64,000 nucleotides of DNA from Acidovorax radicis (GCF_020510705.1 NZ_CP075184.1:3286001-3350000), one strand, 5' to 3'. Shown: positions 39,432-48,522, counted from the stretch's first letter. Notes: generated by a model not told the origin, from the letters alone. Translations and numbers: made by a program.

Positions 39432-40463
39432 ATGACATGGACAAACCACCGTTTCACGCCCACCCTCGCCGCCCGCAGCCTGCTGGCCACCAGCCTGGTG
39501 GCGCTCGGCCTTGCTGGCGCCGCGCATGCGAAAGACCTGCCCGGCAAGGGCATCGCCGCGCAGCCGCTGCAAAGCTCGATTGCCGAAGAAACCTTTCAGA
39601 CCCTGCTGGTGAGCCGCGCGCTGCAAAAGCTGGGCTACGCCGTGCAACCCATCAAGGAGATCGAGTACGCCACAGCCCACGTGGCGATTGCCAACGGGGA
39701 CGCCACGTTCATGGCCGACCACTGGGATCCGTTGCACGCCGACTTCTACAAAAATGCGGGCGGCGACGCCAAGCTGTCGCGCGCGGGGACTTATTCGCAA
39801 AATGCTGCGCAGGGCTATCTGATCGACAAAAAAACGGCCGACAAATACAAGATCACCCACATCAGCCAGCTCAGCGACCCCAAGTTGGCCCAGCTGTTTG
39901 ACACCAACGACGACGGCAAGGCCGACCTCACCGGCTGCAACCCCGGCTGGGGCTGCGAAGCCGTGATCGAGCACCAGCTCAAGGCCTTCAAGCTCAGCAA
40001 CACGGTGACCCACGTGCAGGGCAGTTACTCGGCGCTGATTGCCGACACCATCGCCCGCTACAAACAAGGCAAGCCCATCCTGTACTACACCTGGACCCCC
40101 TACTGGGTGAGCGGCGTGCTGCAGCCCGGCAAGGACGTGGTGTGGCTGCAAGTGCCCCACTCGTCGTTGCCCGGCGAGCAGGCCAAGCTCGACACCACGC
40201 TGCCTGACGGCAAGAACTACGGTTTTGTGCTGAACAACCAGCGCATCGTGGCCAACAAGCAGTTTGTGGAAAAGAACCCGGCTGCTGCCAAGCTGTTTGA
40301 GTTGATGCAACTGCCCGTGGGTGACATCAACGCCCAGAACCTGGCCATGAAGAACGGCCAGAACAAGCCCGCCGATCTGGCCCGCCACACCGACGGCTGG
40401 ATCAAGGGGCACCAAAAGACGTTTGACGGCTGGATCGACCAGGCCCTGGCTGCCGCCAAATAA
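39432..40463 (+). CDS. proX: Glycine betaine/proline betaine-binding protein ProX
   Basis: A 343-residue periplasmic binding protein. Signal peptide ends near ...GLAGAAHA, then [20 protein letters not shown]. Aromatic ligand-cage residues typical of ProX are visible in [13 protein letters not shown] and [13 protein letters not shown], and the conserved [12 protein letters not shown] segment with two Cys (a disulfide in E. coli ProX) is kept. The start ATG follows AGGAGAAAAATCC. Last gene of proVWX, closed by a terminator at 40514-40548. Confidence 0.94.
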   Translation: MTWTNHRFTPTLAARSLLATSLVALGLAGAAHAKDLPGKGIAAQPLQSSIAEETFQTLLVSRALQKLGYAVQPIKEIEYATAHVAIANGDATFMADHWDPLHADFYKNAGGDAKLSRAGTYSQNAAQGYLIDKKTADKYKITHISQLSDPKLAQLFDTNDDGKADLTGCNPGWGCEAVIEHQLKAFKLSNTVTHVQGSYSALIADTIARYKQGKPILYYTWTPYWVSGVLQPGKDVVWLQVPHSSLPGEQAKLDTTLPDGKNYGFVLNNQRIVANKQFVEKNPAAAKLFELMQLPVGDINAQNLAMKNGQNKPADLARHTDGWIKGHQKTFDGWIDQALAAAK

Positions 40464-40513
40464 ACGCCAACACGCCCTGCGCCCGCTGGCGTCGCCGCAG
40501 CGCGCAGCAGCCG

Positions 40514-40548
40514 GCCGGCACACCACGGGGTGGGGTGCCGGCTTTTTT
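40514..40548 (+). terminator. Rho-independent terminator of proVWX
   Basis: GCCGGCAC ... GTGCCGGC followed by six T on the plus strand, ~50 bp past the proX stop. Confidence 0.9.
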
Positions 40549-40610
40549 GTGGCGACGGCCAGCAGCGATGCCCCCTGGGCGTTACCCATTGCAGCGGGCA
40601 ATTATTTATA

Positions 40611-40662
40611 TAAAAACAGCCTCTAGCGCTTTACCAACAAGCGCAACCAGCTATCAAAAAGT
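40611..40662. repeat. Dispersed palindromic repeat, copy 6
   Basis: AAAAACAGCCTCTAGCGCTT and CAAGCGCAACCAGCTATCAA. Between the proX terminator and the dioxygenase-like gene. Confidence 0.7.
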
Positions 40663-40757
40663 GAGTACTCCTATGACAACCAGGGCATCAAGGCGCTCCC
40701 AAATTCCTCCGCATTCGGGCGGCACAGTGCAGGCCATTCCCACCCTTCGGAGAACCC

Positions 40758-41591
40758 ATGGAACGCACCGCCCCCACCAGCCGCCGCCTTGCGCTCAGCG
40801 CCTTGAGCTCTCTGGGCCTCACCTCCTTGCTGGGCTGCGGCGGTAGCGGTAGCGGCAGCGATACCGAAGCCGACGCCAGCGACACCACCACCACGACCGG
40901 AACTGGCTCCGGATCGGGCACAGGCACCACCACCGGCGCTGGTGCCACCTGTTCCGTGGCCCCTGACGAAACCGCAGGCCCCTACCCGGCCGATGGCTCC
41001 ACGGTCAGCAACAACAGCTACAACGTGCTGACCCTGAGCGGCATCGTGCGCTCGGACATCCGCAGCTCCATCGGCTCATCCACCCAGGTCGGCGGCGTGC
41101 CGCTCACCATCGCCATCACGCTGACCAACGCCAGCGCCAGTTGCGCCCCGCTGGCGGGCTACGCCATTTACCTGTGGCACTGCACCCAGGACGGCAACTA
41201 TTCGGTCTACACCACCAGCAACATTGCCGACAACCACCTGCGCGGCGTGCAGGCCACCGACACCAACGGCACCGTCACTTTCACGACCGTCGTGCCCGGC
41301 TGCTACGCCGGCCGCATGCCCCACATGCACCTGGAGGTCTACCCCAGCCTTGCAGCAGCCAGCAATGCGCGCAACGCCATCAAGACCACGCAGCTGGCCT
41401 TCCCCACGGCGGTTTTAAGCAGCATCTACAACGCCAACGCGGGCTACAGCGCCAGCGTGCGCAACCTGGCGTCCATGAGTTTTGCCACCGACAACGTGTT
41501 CAGTGACGGCACCGATCTGGAGATGACCACGGTGCAGGCCAACAGCGATGGCGGCTACGCGGCCAGCATCACCCTGTCCATCGCGGCCTGA
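40758..41591 (+). CDS. Predicted exported intradiol ring-cleavage dioxygenase-like protein
   Basis: A 277-residue protein with an intradiol-dioxygenase fold. An RR-containing signal (SRRLALSALSSLGL) ends in a lipobox-like LLGC at residue 27, so Tat export and lipid anchoring are both possible. A Gly/Ser/Thr linker (residues 28-60) precedes the domain, which starts TAGPYPADGS. Iron-ligand type residues are placed as expected: a Tyr in DGNYSVY, a Tyr in GCYAGR and the H-x-H in MPHMHLEV. These proteins act outside the cytoplasm; substrate unknown. It is followed by a small secreted protein and a two-component system. Confidence 0.8.
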   Translation: MERTAPTSRRLALSALSSLGLTSLLGCGGSGSGSDTEADASDTTTTTGTGSGSGTGTTTGAGATCSVAPDETAGPYPADGSTVSNNSYNVLTLSGIVRSDIRSSIGSSTQVGGVPLTIAITLTNASASCAPLAGYAIYLWHCTQDGNYSVYTTSNIADNHLRGVQATDTNGTVTFTTVVPGCYAGRMPHMHLEVYPSLAAASNARNAIKTTQLAFPTAVLSSIYNANAGYSASVRNLASMSFATDNVFSDGTDLEMTTVQANSDGGYAASITLSIAA

Positions 41592-41728
41592 ACGCAAGCG
41601 TCCGCACCGCCCATCGCACAGACACGGCACAGCAACGGAACAACCGTCATCCATAGCACGCAGCACTTCCTCCACCCTCCTCCCTTCCCCCGCCCGTCCC
41701 TTCACCACCACCCGAAAGCACTCCCTCC

Positions 41729-42034
41729 ATGACACCACAACGCCCCTTGCTCACCTATGCGGCCCTGGCCGTACTGGCCACCGCTGCGGCGGCCGCAGCG
41801 CCCGCGTTTTCGCAGCCCCAGGACCGCTCGACCCCGCCCGCTCCACCCCCAGAGGCCTACGCCGCGTGCAAAGACAAAACCGAAGGCGCCAGCGTGACGC
41901 TGACCATGCCCGACGGCAAATCACTCACGGGCACTTGCCGCACAATGGGCGGCACCCTGGTTGCCATGCCCGCAGGGGGCCCTGGCGGCCCTGGCGGCCC
42001 GGGCGGCGCAGGTGGCCCGCCCCCAGCCCGCTGA
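41729..42034 (+). CDS. Small secreted protein with Gly/Pro tail
   Basis: A 101-residue protein with a signal peptide (cut near AFSQP). The middle (CKDKTEGASVTLTMPDGKSL and TGTCRTMGGTLVAMP) holds two cysteines that could form a disulfide; the end is a GGPGGPGG-type tail. Function unknown. It lies 15 bp before the sensor kinase gene, so it is probably in the same unit and may be linked to signal sensing. Confidence 0.7.
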   Translation: MTPQRPLLTYAALAVLATAAAAAAPAFSQPQDRSTPPAPPPEAYAACKDKTEGASVTLTMPDGKSLTGTCRTMGGTLVAMPAGGPGGPGGPGGAGGPPPAR

Positions 42035-42049
42035 CCCGTCGCCCCGCCC

Positions 42050-43696
42050 ATGCCCAATCGTCCCTCGCTGCCTCGGTGGCCCCGGCTGCCTCGCCTGACC
42101 CTGCACAGCAAAGCCTTCATTGCGCTGGCCGCCTTGCTGGTGGCCATGCTGCTCATCTTTGCGGGCTTCTCGCGTCTGGGCCTGCAGCGGGGGCTGGGGC
42201 CCTATGTGGCCGAGATCGAGCTGGCCCGCATGGACTGGCTGGCCGAGCGCCTGCAGGCCCACTACCTCCAGGCGGGCGGATGGAACAGCCTGCGCAACCA
42301 GCCCCTGCTGTGGGGCCGACTCAGCCACCCGGCGCCTTTCCTGCGCAGGCCAGACGTGCCGCGCAACACCGCCGAGGCCGCCGCCTCCGACAACGAGGGC
42401 CGAGGCCGCAGCACGCCCCCGCCCTCTGCGCTGCCTTCACCCTATGAAGCAGACATGGGGCTGCCGCCCGGAGGCTGGCCGTTGCCCGATGCACCCCCAC
42501 CCCCAGGGCTGCCAGACATGCGCGCGTTTGACAACGACGGGCCGCTCCGCCCACCGCGCCACGCCGATGGCCTCTACCCGCGCCTGGGCCTCCTGGATGC
42601 ACAAGAGCGGCTGGTGGTGGGCACCGCCCCCCAGCCCGGGGGCGCGCGCCTGGTATTGCGCGGCCACGATGGCCAGACCATTGGCCACCTGCTGCTCGCG
42701 CCGCCGCAGGGCGTGCACAGCGAGGCCGACCGGGCCTTTCTCGCGCAACACCTGGGTTTTATGGTCTGGACCGGGCTGGCGGGCCTGGCACTGGCGCTGC
42801 TGCTTTCGGGCTGGCTGGCGCGGCGCTGGCTGGCGCCGGTCGAGGCGCTGGCCAACGGCGCGCGTGGCATTGCACAAGGCCATCTGCACACCCGCGTAGC
42901 CGTGCAGGGCCACGACGAGATGGCCGAACTCGCCCGCATCTTCAACACCATGGCCGAGCAATTGGGCAGCGTCGAGGCATCGCGCCGCCAGTGGCTGGGC
43001 GATGTGGCCCACGAGCTGCGCACGCCTTTGGCCGCCATGCGCGCCGAAATCGAAGCCGTGCAAGACGGCATCCGCGCGTTTGACGACAAGACCGCCCTGC
43101 GCCTGCACCGGCAGGTGATGCGGCTGATCCAGCTGGTGGGCGACCTGCGCGCCAGCCTGGACGCTGCAGGCAACAGCGCACCATCGGCCCGTGTGCCTGT
43201 GCACCCGCTCTCGCTGCTGACCGAAGCGCTGGCGTCGATGCGCCCGCGCCTGGAACAGGCAGGCATCAGCGTAGACACGGCGGGGCTGGACACCCTGGCC
43301 GCACAGTCGCCAGCCCCCGTGGTGCAAGGTGACGCGCAACAACTGCACCAGGTGTTCATGAACCTGCTCGAAAACAGCCTGCGCTACACCGACGCAGGCG
43401 GGCAGTTGCAGATCACCGCGCGCGAGGCCACCGATGCCAGCGGTGCGGCGCAATGGCAGGTGCAGCTGGACGACAGCGCGCCCGGCGTGTCCTCGTCCGA
43501 ACTGCCGCGCATTTTTGAACGCCTGTACCGGGCCGAGACCTCGCGCAACCGCGACCATGGCGGCTCGGGCCTGGGCCTGGCTATCTGCCGCGCCATCGTG
43601 CTGGCCCATGGCGGCACGCTGATGGCCGAAAAATCCCCCCTCGGCGGCCTGCGGATCACGCTCAGCCTGCCCCTTCTCGACAACACAGCACCATGA
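42050..43696 (+). CDS. Sensor histidine kinase (BaeS-like)
   Basis: A 548-residue membrane sensor kinase. One helix near residues 20-45, a periplasmic region of ~190 residues rich in Pro/Gly, a second helix (about 225-255), HAMP, the phospho-histidine box GDVAHELRTPLAAMRAE, and the ATPase domain with N box NLLENSLRYTDAGG, and G box HGGSGLGLAICRAIV. It probably phosphorylates the regulator encoded next, with which it overlaps by four bases. Confidence 0.9.
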   Translation: MPNRPSLPRWPRLPRLTLHSKAFIALAALLVAMLLIFAGFSRLGLQRGLGPYVAEIELARMDWLAERLQAHYLQAGGWNSLRNQPLLWGRLSHPAPFLRRPDVPRNTAEAAASDNEGRGRSTPPPSALPSPYEADMGLPPGGWPLPDAPPPPGLPDMRAFDNDGPLRPPRHADGLYPRLGLLDAQERLVVGTAPQPGGARLVLRGHDGQTIGHLLLAPPQGVHSEADRAFLAQHLGFMVWTGLAGLALALLLSGWLARRWLAPVEALANGARGIAQGHLHTRVAVQGHDEMAELARIFNTMAEQLGSVEASRRQWLGDVAHELRTPLAAMRAEIEAVQDGIRAFDDKTALRLHRQVMRLIQLVGDLRASLDAAGNSAPSARVPVHPLSLLTEALASMRPRLEQAGISVDTAGLDTLAAQSPAPVVQGDAQQLHQVFMNLLENSLRYTDAGGQLQITAREATDASGAAQWQVQLDDSAPGVSSSELPRIFERLYRAETSRNRDHGGSGLGLAICRAIVLAHGGTLMAEKSPLGGLRITLSLPLLDNTAP

Positions 43697-44391
43697 GCCA
43701 CCGCATTCTTGTCATCGAAGACGAACCCGACATCGCCACCATCGTGGTGGACTACCTGCGCCACGCAGGCTACACCGTCGAGCACCAGGCCACCGGCACC
43801 GCAGGGCTGGCGAGCATGCTCACCACGCCGCCCGACCTCACGCTGCTGGACATCATGCTGCCCGGCATAGATGGGCTGGAGATCCTGCGCCAGGCGCGGC
43901 GCCACACGCAGCACCCCATCATCATGCTGACCGCCCGCGTCGAAGAGGTGGACCGCCTCATCGGCCTGGAGCTGGGCGCAGACGACTACATCTGCAAACC
44001 CTTCTCACCCCGCGAGGTGGTGGCCCGCGCCAAGGCCGTGCTGCGCCGCACGGCGGCGGCCGACCAGGACCCGGCGGCCAGCACCAAGGTCAACGCGCTG
44101 ACGCTGCACGAATCGCAGTGGCAGGCCACACTGCATGGAACCCCCTTAGGCCTCACGCGGCGCGAATTCCGCCTGCTGCAAGTGCTGGCCCGCCAGCGGG
44201 GCCGCATCTTCTCGCGTGCGCAGCTGCTCGACCAGGCCTACGACGACACGCTGGACGTGAACGAACGCGCCATCGACAGCCACATCAAGAACCTGCGCAA
44301 GAAGCTCAAGGCCGCCAGCGGCGATGGCAGCGACTGGATTCGCTCGGTGTACGGCGTGGGCTTTGCGCTCGACCCGGCGGCGGCGGACTGA
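43693..44391 (+). CDS. OmpR-family response regulator (BaeR-like)
   Basis: A 232-residue response regulator. Receiver domain with acidic E9/D10, phospho-acceptor D53 in LTLLDIMLPGIDGL and the lysine in YICKPFSPREV; then an OmpR-type winged helix with LTRREFRLLQVLARQRGRIF and NERAIDSHIKNLRKKL. It is coupled to the kinase gene (ATGA overlap). Confidence 0.93.
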   Translation: MSHRILVIEDEPDIATIVVDYLRHAGYTVEHQATGTAGLASMLTTPPDLTLLDIMLPGIDGLEILRQARRHTQHPIIMLTARVEEVDRLIGLELGADDYICKPFSPREVVARAKAVLRRTAAADQDPAASTKVNALTLHESQWQATLHGTPLGLTRREFRLLQVLARQRGRIFSRAQLLDQAYDDTLDVNERAIDSHIKNLRKKLKAASGDGSDWIRSVYGVGFALDPAAAD

Positions 44392-44440
44392 GCGGCGGCA
44401 AGGCGGAGCAAGCGCTCTCTCTGCCCACGCAAACCACTCC

Positions 44441-44491
44441 TTATTTGATAGCTAATAGCGCTTGATGCGTAAGCGCTTCACGCCATTTTGA
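44441..44491. repeat. Dispersed palindromic repeat, copy 7
   Basis: TTATTTGATAGCTAATAGCG, CTTGATGCGTAAGCGCTTCA, then CGCCATTTTG. Between the convergent response regulator and fumC genes. Confidence 0.7.
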
Positions 44492-44589
44492 ACGGTATTT
44501 CTTGTTTCCAAGGTGGCCGCGCTGCCCACGATCCATCGTCAAGCGGCTAAAGGCACCATGGGGACTAAGGGCGCCAAAGAGCGCCAGCA

Positions 44590-45975
44590 TCACCGCCCCA
44601 CCATATCGGCGGGCACCACCCACTGGTCAAATTGCTCGCCGGTGACGTGGCCTGACGCCACGGCGGCTTCGCGCAGGCTGGTGCCTTCCTTGTGCGCCTT
44701 CTTGGCGATGAACGCCGCCTTGTCGTAGCCGATGTGCGTGTTGAGCGCGGTCACCAGCATCAGCGAGCGGTCCACCAGCTCGCTGATGCGCTCGCGGTTG
44801 GGCACTATGCCTACTGCGCAGTGGTCGTTGAAGCTGACCATGCCGTCGGCCAGCAGCCGCACGCTCTGCAGGAAGTTGTGGGCCACCATGGGGCGAAACA
44901 CGTTGAGCTCAAAATTGCCCGAGGCACCACCGAAGTTGATGGCGACATCGTTGCCGAACACCTGCGCGGCCAGCATGGTCACCGCCTCGCTTTGCGTGGG
45001 GTTGACCTTGCCCGGCATGATGGATGAGCCCGGCTCGTTCTCGGGGATGCTCAGTTCACCAATGCCACTGCGCGGGCCACTGGCCAGCCAGCGCACATCG
45101 TTGGCGATTTTCATCATGCTGGCTGCCAGCGTTTTGAGCGCGCCGTGCGCAAACACCAGGCCATCGACCGAGGCCAGGGCCTCGAACTTGTTGGGCGCGG
45201 TGACAAAGGGCAGCCCGGTCAAGCGCGCCAGCTCGGCGGCGGCCCGCTCTGCGTAGCCCTTGGGCGCGTTCAAGCCCGTGCCCACGGCGGTGCCGCCCAG
45301 AGCCAGCTCGCAAAGGTGCGGCAACGCGGCGCGCACGTGGCGCTCGCCGTGGTCGAGCTGGGCCACGTAGCCCGAGAACTCCTGGCCCAGCGTCAGCGGG
45401 GTGGCGTCCTGCAAATGGGTGCGGCCGATCTTGACGATGCCGTCGAAGTCCTGGGCCTTCTGGGCCAGCGTGGCGCGCAGCTTGGCGATGGCCGGCAGCA
45501 GGCGGTGCGTGAGCGCTTGCACGGCCGCCACGTGCATGGCGGTGGGGAACACGTCGTTGCTCGACTGGCTGCGGTTCACATCGTCATTGGGATGCACCAG
45601 CCGGCCTTCGCCACGCTCGCCGCCCAGCAGTTCACTGGCACGGTTGGCCAGCACTTCGTTCACATTCATGTTGGTCTGCGTGCCCGAGCCGGTTTGCCAG
45701 ACCACCAGCGGGAATTCTGCGGGGTGTTGACCGGCGATCACTTCATCGGCTGCCGCCACGATGGCGTTTGTTTTCTTCGCGTCCTGCAGGCCCAGCGCGT
45801 GATTGACCACCGCCGACGCCCGCTTGACCTGGGCCAGCGCCTTGATGATCTCGCGTGGCTGCTGCTCGCCCGAGATATCAAAGTTCTGCAGCGAACGCTG
45901 GGTCTGCGCGCCCCAGAGCTTGTCGGCAGGCACGTCGATAGGGCCAAAGGTGTCACGCTCGGTACGGGTAGTCAT
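44590..45975 (-). CDS. fumC: Class II fumarate hydratase
   Basis: A 461-residue class II (iron-free) fumarase of the TCA cycle. Family signature [13 protein letters not shown] (about residues 315-327), with the catalytic loop serine, [20 protein letters not shown] and the N-terminal [16 protein letters not shown] are present. The start at 45975 ([11 protein letters not shown]) is the family N-terminus; an upstream frame to 46020 was rejected. A second, unrelated class I fumarase is encoded 5 kb away at 51250. Confidence 0.95.
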   Translation of the reverse strand: MTTRTERDTFGPIDVPADKLWGAQTQRSLQNFDISGEQQPREIIKALAQVKRASAVVNHALGLQDAKKTNAIVAAADEVIAGQHPAEFPLVVWQTGSGTQTNMNVNEVLANRASELLGGERGEGRLVHPNDDVNRSQSSNDVFPTAMHVAAVQALTHRLLPAIAKLRATLAQKAQDFDGIVKIGRTHLQDATPLTLGQEFSGYVAQLDHGERHVRAALPHLCELALGGTAVGTGLNAPKGYAERAAAELARLTGLPFVTAPNKFEALASVDGLVFAHGALKTLAASMMKIANDVRWLASGPRSGIGELSIPENEPGSSIMPGKVNPTQSEAVTMLAAQVFGNDVAINFGGASGNFELNVFRPMVAHNFLQSVRLLADGMVSFNDHCAVGIVPNRERISELVDRSLMLVTALNTHIGYDKAAFIAKKAHKEGTSLREAAVASGHVTGEQFDQWVVPADMVGR

Positions 45976-46195
45976 GGGCAGGAGTCCTCCAAAAATCAAC
46001 AGAAAAAAGAGGTGGGGCAATCAATACCGGCGCCCCGCCGCAGCGCGGGCGGCAGTGGTTGGCGACGACAAGGCCCCGTCCGCAGTCGAAAAATGATGCC
46101 GCAAGGTGCCCGGCCACATTATTCACGAGCGAACAATTCTCATTTGCAAAACATTGGTTGCTACAACACAGGCGTTCATGGCGCGCGGCAGCGAC

Positions 46196-46201
46196 CACAG
46201 G
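46196..46201. repeat. Left target-site duplication of the Mu-like element
   Basis: CACAGG directly outside the left TGAAG end. The same six bases lie directly outside the right end at 48517-48522. Confidence 0.7.
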
Positions 46202-46400
46202 TGAAGCGCGGCGCGAAAACTCGATGTGACTTGCTGCGATAAACCCCTGACATTGGCGTTTCACCTGCAGCAACGAAATTGCATCCTATGTCAAGGGGGA
46301 ACCTTGACGGCACGCGTCGGCGACGATTCCACGCAGTTTCCACCTTCCATTCCTAAGGTCGTGACGCCACCATGGGGGCTCAACTTCTCCAGGAGCCCCT

Positions 46401-46685
46401 ATGCGCATTCAAGTCACCACGGACCAACTTCGCCAACATCTGATCCAAGCCATCGGCCAAGACCAGCGGTCTGAGGGCCATATGTCACAAGTCGGAGCCG
46501 CTATTTGGCCGCAGCATCGTCCGGACATCTTTACGGGAGCCAACTGGGAGCTACTGGATTGGCCAGCCATCACCAAGTTACCGGAAGCGTGCCAAGGGGC
46601 GATTTATGACGCTGTCGCCGACGCTAAGGCCAAGTACAGCCTGCACACCACCAATTTCCTCGGGAGCAGCGCGGCAGCTCTCTAG
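46401..46685 (+). CDS. Hypothetical protein in the Mu-like element
   Basis: A 94-residue protein, starting MRIQVTTDQLRQHLIQAIGQ, with an AGGAG ribosome site. No family is recognised. It has an amphipathic N-terminal helix and a mostly hydrophilic body. Position at the left end of the element, where Mu-like phages carry regulatory genes, is the only clue. Confidence 0.6.
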   Translation: MRIQVTTDQLRQHLIQAIGQDQRSEGHMSQVGAAIWPQHRPDIFTGANWELLDWPAITKLPEACQGAIYDAVADAKAKYSLHTTNFLGSSAAAL

Positions 46686-46876
46686 AACAGCCCAGCCGGT
46701 TCTGCCTGAAGGTCCCAGTTGTAGATGATCAGCTCGCCGCGCTCGACACGGTTGGCACCACCACCCACGGTGTAGTCCAGCTTGAGGGCCTCCATGTCGA
46801 AGGCTTTGAAGCACTCGCGGATACCCGGACGCGCAGAGCAACGGCTGTTGACCGGATAGCGCAGTGCCACGCGCAC
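46682..46876 (-). CDS. Small minus-strand frame in the Mu-like element, possibly a gene remnant
   Basis: A 64-codon frame with a GTG start. Its sequence (KAFDMEALKLDYTVGGGANR, then VERGELIIYNWDLQ) looks protein-like in composition, but no family is known and the ribosome site is weak. A different frame with a better ATG (46931) opens just upstream, so this may be the downstream part of a gene broken by a frameshift. Confidence 0.35.
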   Translation of the reverse strand: MRVALRYPVNSRCSARPGIRECFKAFDMEALKLDYTVGGGANRVERGELIIYNWDLQAEPAGLF

Positions 46877-47029
46877 CGGCCGCCTTGGGGCGCGTCAGGC
46901 CGGTGGGATTTGCGGTGTGTGCCCGAGCCATCCATCAACTACCGCAGATCGGGAGCGTTTCCTCCAGTCGCTGCCCGATCCGGTCACCGGTGCCGTTCCA
47001 CCGGTTTCCTCAACCCTAGAAAGTGATTC

Positions 47030-47302
47030 ATGAACAAGTCTGAATTGATCGAACGCATGGCCGACCAGGCCGGTATCTCCAAGACCGCAGCAGGTGCCGC
47101 CCTGGAAGCTGCAACCGAGGCCATCAAGGGAACGCTGAAGAAGGGCGGCTCTGTCACGTTGGTGGGCTTTGGCTCGTTCACGGTGACGAAGCGCTCGGCA
47201 CGCACTGGCCGCAATCCGCGCACTGGCGACCCCGTCAAGATCAAAGCGAGCAAGGCACCCAAGTTCACGCCTGGCAAGGCGTTCAAGGAAGCGCTGAACT
47301 GA
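47030..47302 (+). CDS. HU-family DNA-binding protein (phage/element type)
   Basis: A 90-residue HU/IHF-type protein: MNKSELIERMADQAGISKTA start, then SVTLVGFGSFTVTKRSARTG, the beta arm with NPRTGDPVKI, and the KFTPGKAFKEALN end. HU helps bend Mu DNA for transposition and packing. Here it is followed by GemA and Mor in the order seen in Mu-like phages, so it is the element's own copy rather than the housekeeping hupB. Confidence 0.92.
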   Translation: MNKSELIERMADQAGISKTAAGAALEAATEAIKGTLKKGGSVTLVGFGSFTVTKRSARTGRNPRTGDPVKIKASKAPKFTPGKAFKEALN

Positions 47303-47364
47303 TCCAGCCGGTTTTCTGGAGCCCCCGACCTGGGGGCTCTGGTGAGCCACCTGGAACACCGTTT

Positions 47365-48027
47365 ATGACCACTGCCAACGCCCCCGCCAACAACCGCCGC
47401 GCCACGCTGATCAAGCTGATCCACGTGGCAAAGCGCGAACTCGGCCAGAAGCATGGCCTGGATGAGCCGACATATCGGTCCATCCTGCTGTCCATTGGAA
47501 AGTCCGCATCTCTCACGACGATGGGTGTTCCAGGCATGGTGGATGTTTTGGAACACCTCAAGACCAAGGGCTTCCAGGTGCGTCCAAAGACCGGAGACCG
47601 TACGCAAACCATCAACCGCGATACCAGCAAGGTGCGGGCTTTGTGGCTGTTCTTGCATGCGCTTGGTGTGGTGAACGATCCCTCGGAGCGTGCCCTCGCT
47701 GCATATGTGAAGCGGATCGCCAAGGTCGATGACCTTCGCTGGGTGCGTAGCAGTGTCACTGACACCTTGATCGAGACCCTCAAGAAGTGGGCCATGCGGT
47801 TCCTGCCCGCCGCCGTGGCGGCGCTGCGCCAAGAGCTGATGGAGGCCCGCCGAGCTGCGCCCTTGTCAGAACGGCAGATCGAGCTCGCCCAGCGTGCGGA
47901 ACTGTATTTGATCGAGGGCGAGGGCTTCGACAAGCACTGGTGGGCTTGGGAATGCTTCATGGACGCGCTAGGACGCCCAATCCATCCCAATTTGGCTGTT
48001 CTCAAAGCCAAGGAGGCCGCATGCTGA
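47365..48027 (+). CDS. gemA: GemA family regulator (Mu gp16, DUF1018)
   Basis: A 220-residue GemA/gp16-type protein. Recognised by RRATLIKLIHVAKRELG followed by LDEPTYRSILLSIGKSASL and, in the middle, SKVRALWLFLHALGVVND, all hallmarks of DUF1018. In Mu it alters host gene expression and DNA supercoiling/replication timing. It overlaps the mor gene by seven bases. Confidence 0.9.
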   Translation: MTTANAPANNRRATLIKLIHVAKRELGQKHGLDEPTYRSILLSIGKSASLTTMGVPGMVDVLEHLKTKGFQVRPKTGDRTQTINRDTSKVRALWLFLHALGVVNDPSERALAAYVKRIAKVDDLRWVRSSVTDTLIETLKKWAMRFLPAAVAALRQELMEARRAAPLSERQIELAQRAELYLIEGEGFDKHWWAWECFMDALGRPIHPNLAVLKAKEAAC

Positions 48028-48386
48028 ACCCAGAATCCAGAATGGCAGAGCGGCGTAACGAGCTATTCGAGGACCTCGTGGCCTTCGTTGAGAAACGCCT
48101 TGAGGAATATGGCTTGGCGGAAACAGCAGCCAATGTCATGGCCAATGCGCTTGCTGATCACATCGCCGACCACTGGGGTGGTCAACTGATCAACATCCCC
48201 AAGGACCAGCGCCGTAAGCTGTCCCTGATGGAGGTCGAGATCTATCGCCATTTCAACGGCGACAACTACGGCGAGCTGGCGCTAAAGTACGGCATGGGTG
48301 AACGCGGCATGCGCAAGCTCATCAGCCGGGTAAAGGCTCGCCTCGCAAGACAGACTCGCGACGACCAGATGCAGCTGATGGTCTAG
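48021..48386 (+). CDS. mor: Mor-family transcription activator (Mu middle operon regulator)
   Basis: A 121-residue Mor-type activator. MLNPESRMAERRNELFEDLV start with a strong AGGAGG site; the C-terminal helix-turn-helix includes EIYRHFNGDNYGELALKYGM and ERGMRKLISRVKARL, typical of Mor/C proteins. In Mu it switches on the middle genes. Here no middle or late genes follow, so its target, if any, must be elsewhere (a helper phage, or a host gene). Confidence 0.9.
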   Translation: MLNPESRMAERRNELFEDLVAFVEKRLEEYGLAETAANVMANALADHIADHWGGQLINIPKDQRRKLSLMEVEIYRHFNGDNYGELALKYGMGERGMRKLISRVKARLARQTRDDQMQLMV

Positions 48387-48516
48387 CTTCTGGGGGCCGC
48401 ATGGGTTTCACCCAATGCAATCAAGTTACAGCGGCCCGTTTCACCCTATCCCCAAACATTCCCTTAAATCCCGATTTATCGCGACGTTTTGGGTTTGTTT
48501 ATCTCAACTCCCTTCA

Positions 48517-48522
48517 CACAGG
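48517..48522. repeat. Right target-site duplication of the Mu-like element
   Basis: CACAGG, identical to 46196-46201. Confidence 0.7.

Larger units (their letters stand above)
46202..48516. mobile_element. Small Mu-like transposable element without transposase (2,315 bp)
   Basis: Ends read inward as TGAAG on both sides (46202-46206 and reverse of 48512-48516), with a second shared motif GCGATAAA at exactly the same distance from each end (positions 35-42; 46236-46243 and reverse of 48475-48482). The flanks are a perfect 6-bp direct repeat CACAGG. The left end also has GCGCGAAAAC (46211-46220) and CGTTTCAC-N9-CGAAAT (46257-46279), close to the MuA-binding pattern GTTTCA...CGAAA; the right end has CGTTTCACC (48437-48445). 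Cargo: a 94-residue protein, a small minus-strand frame, HU, GemA and Mor. MuA- or MuB-type genes are absent. Confidence 0.7.

Noticed and set aside
46401..48386. A full Mu-like prophage
   Set aside because: No transposase, MuB, head, tail or lysis genes are present on either side; fumC and the GGDEF gene bound the segment. A small element fits better.
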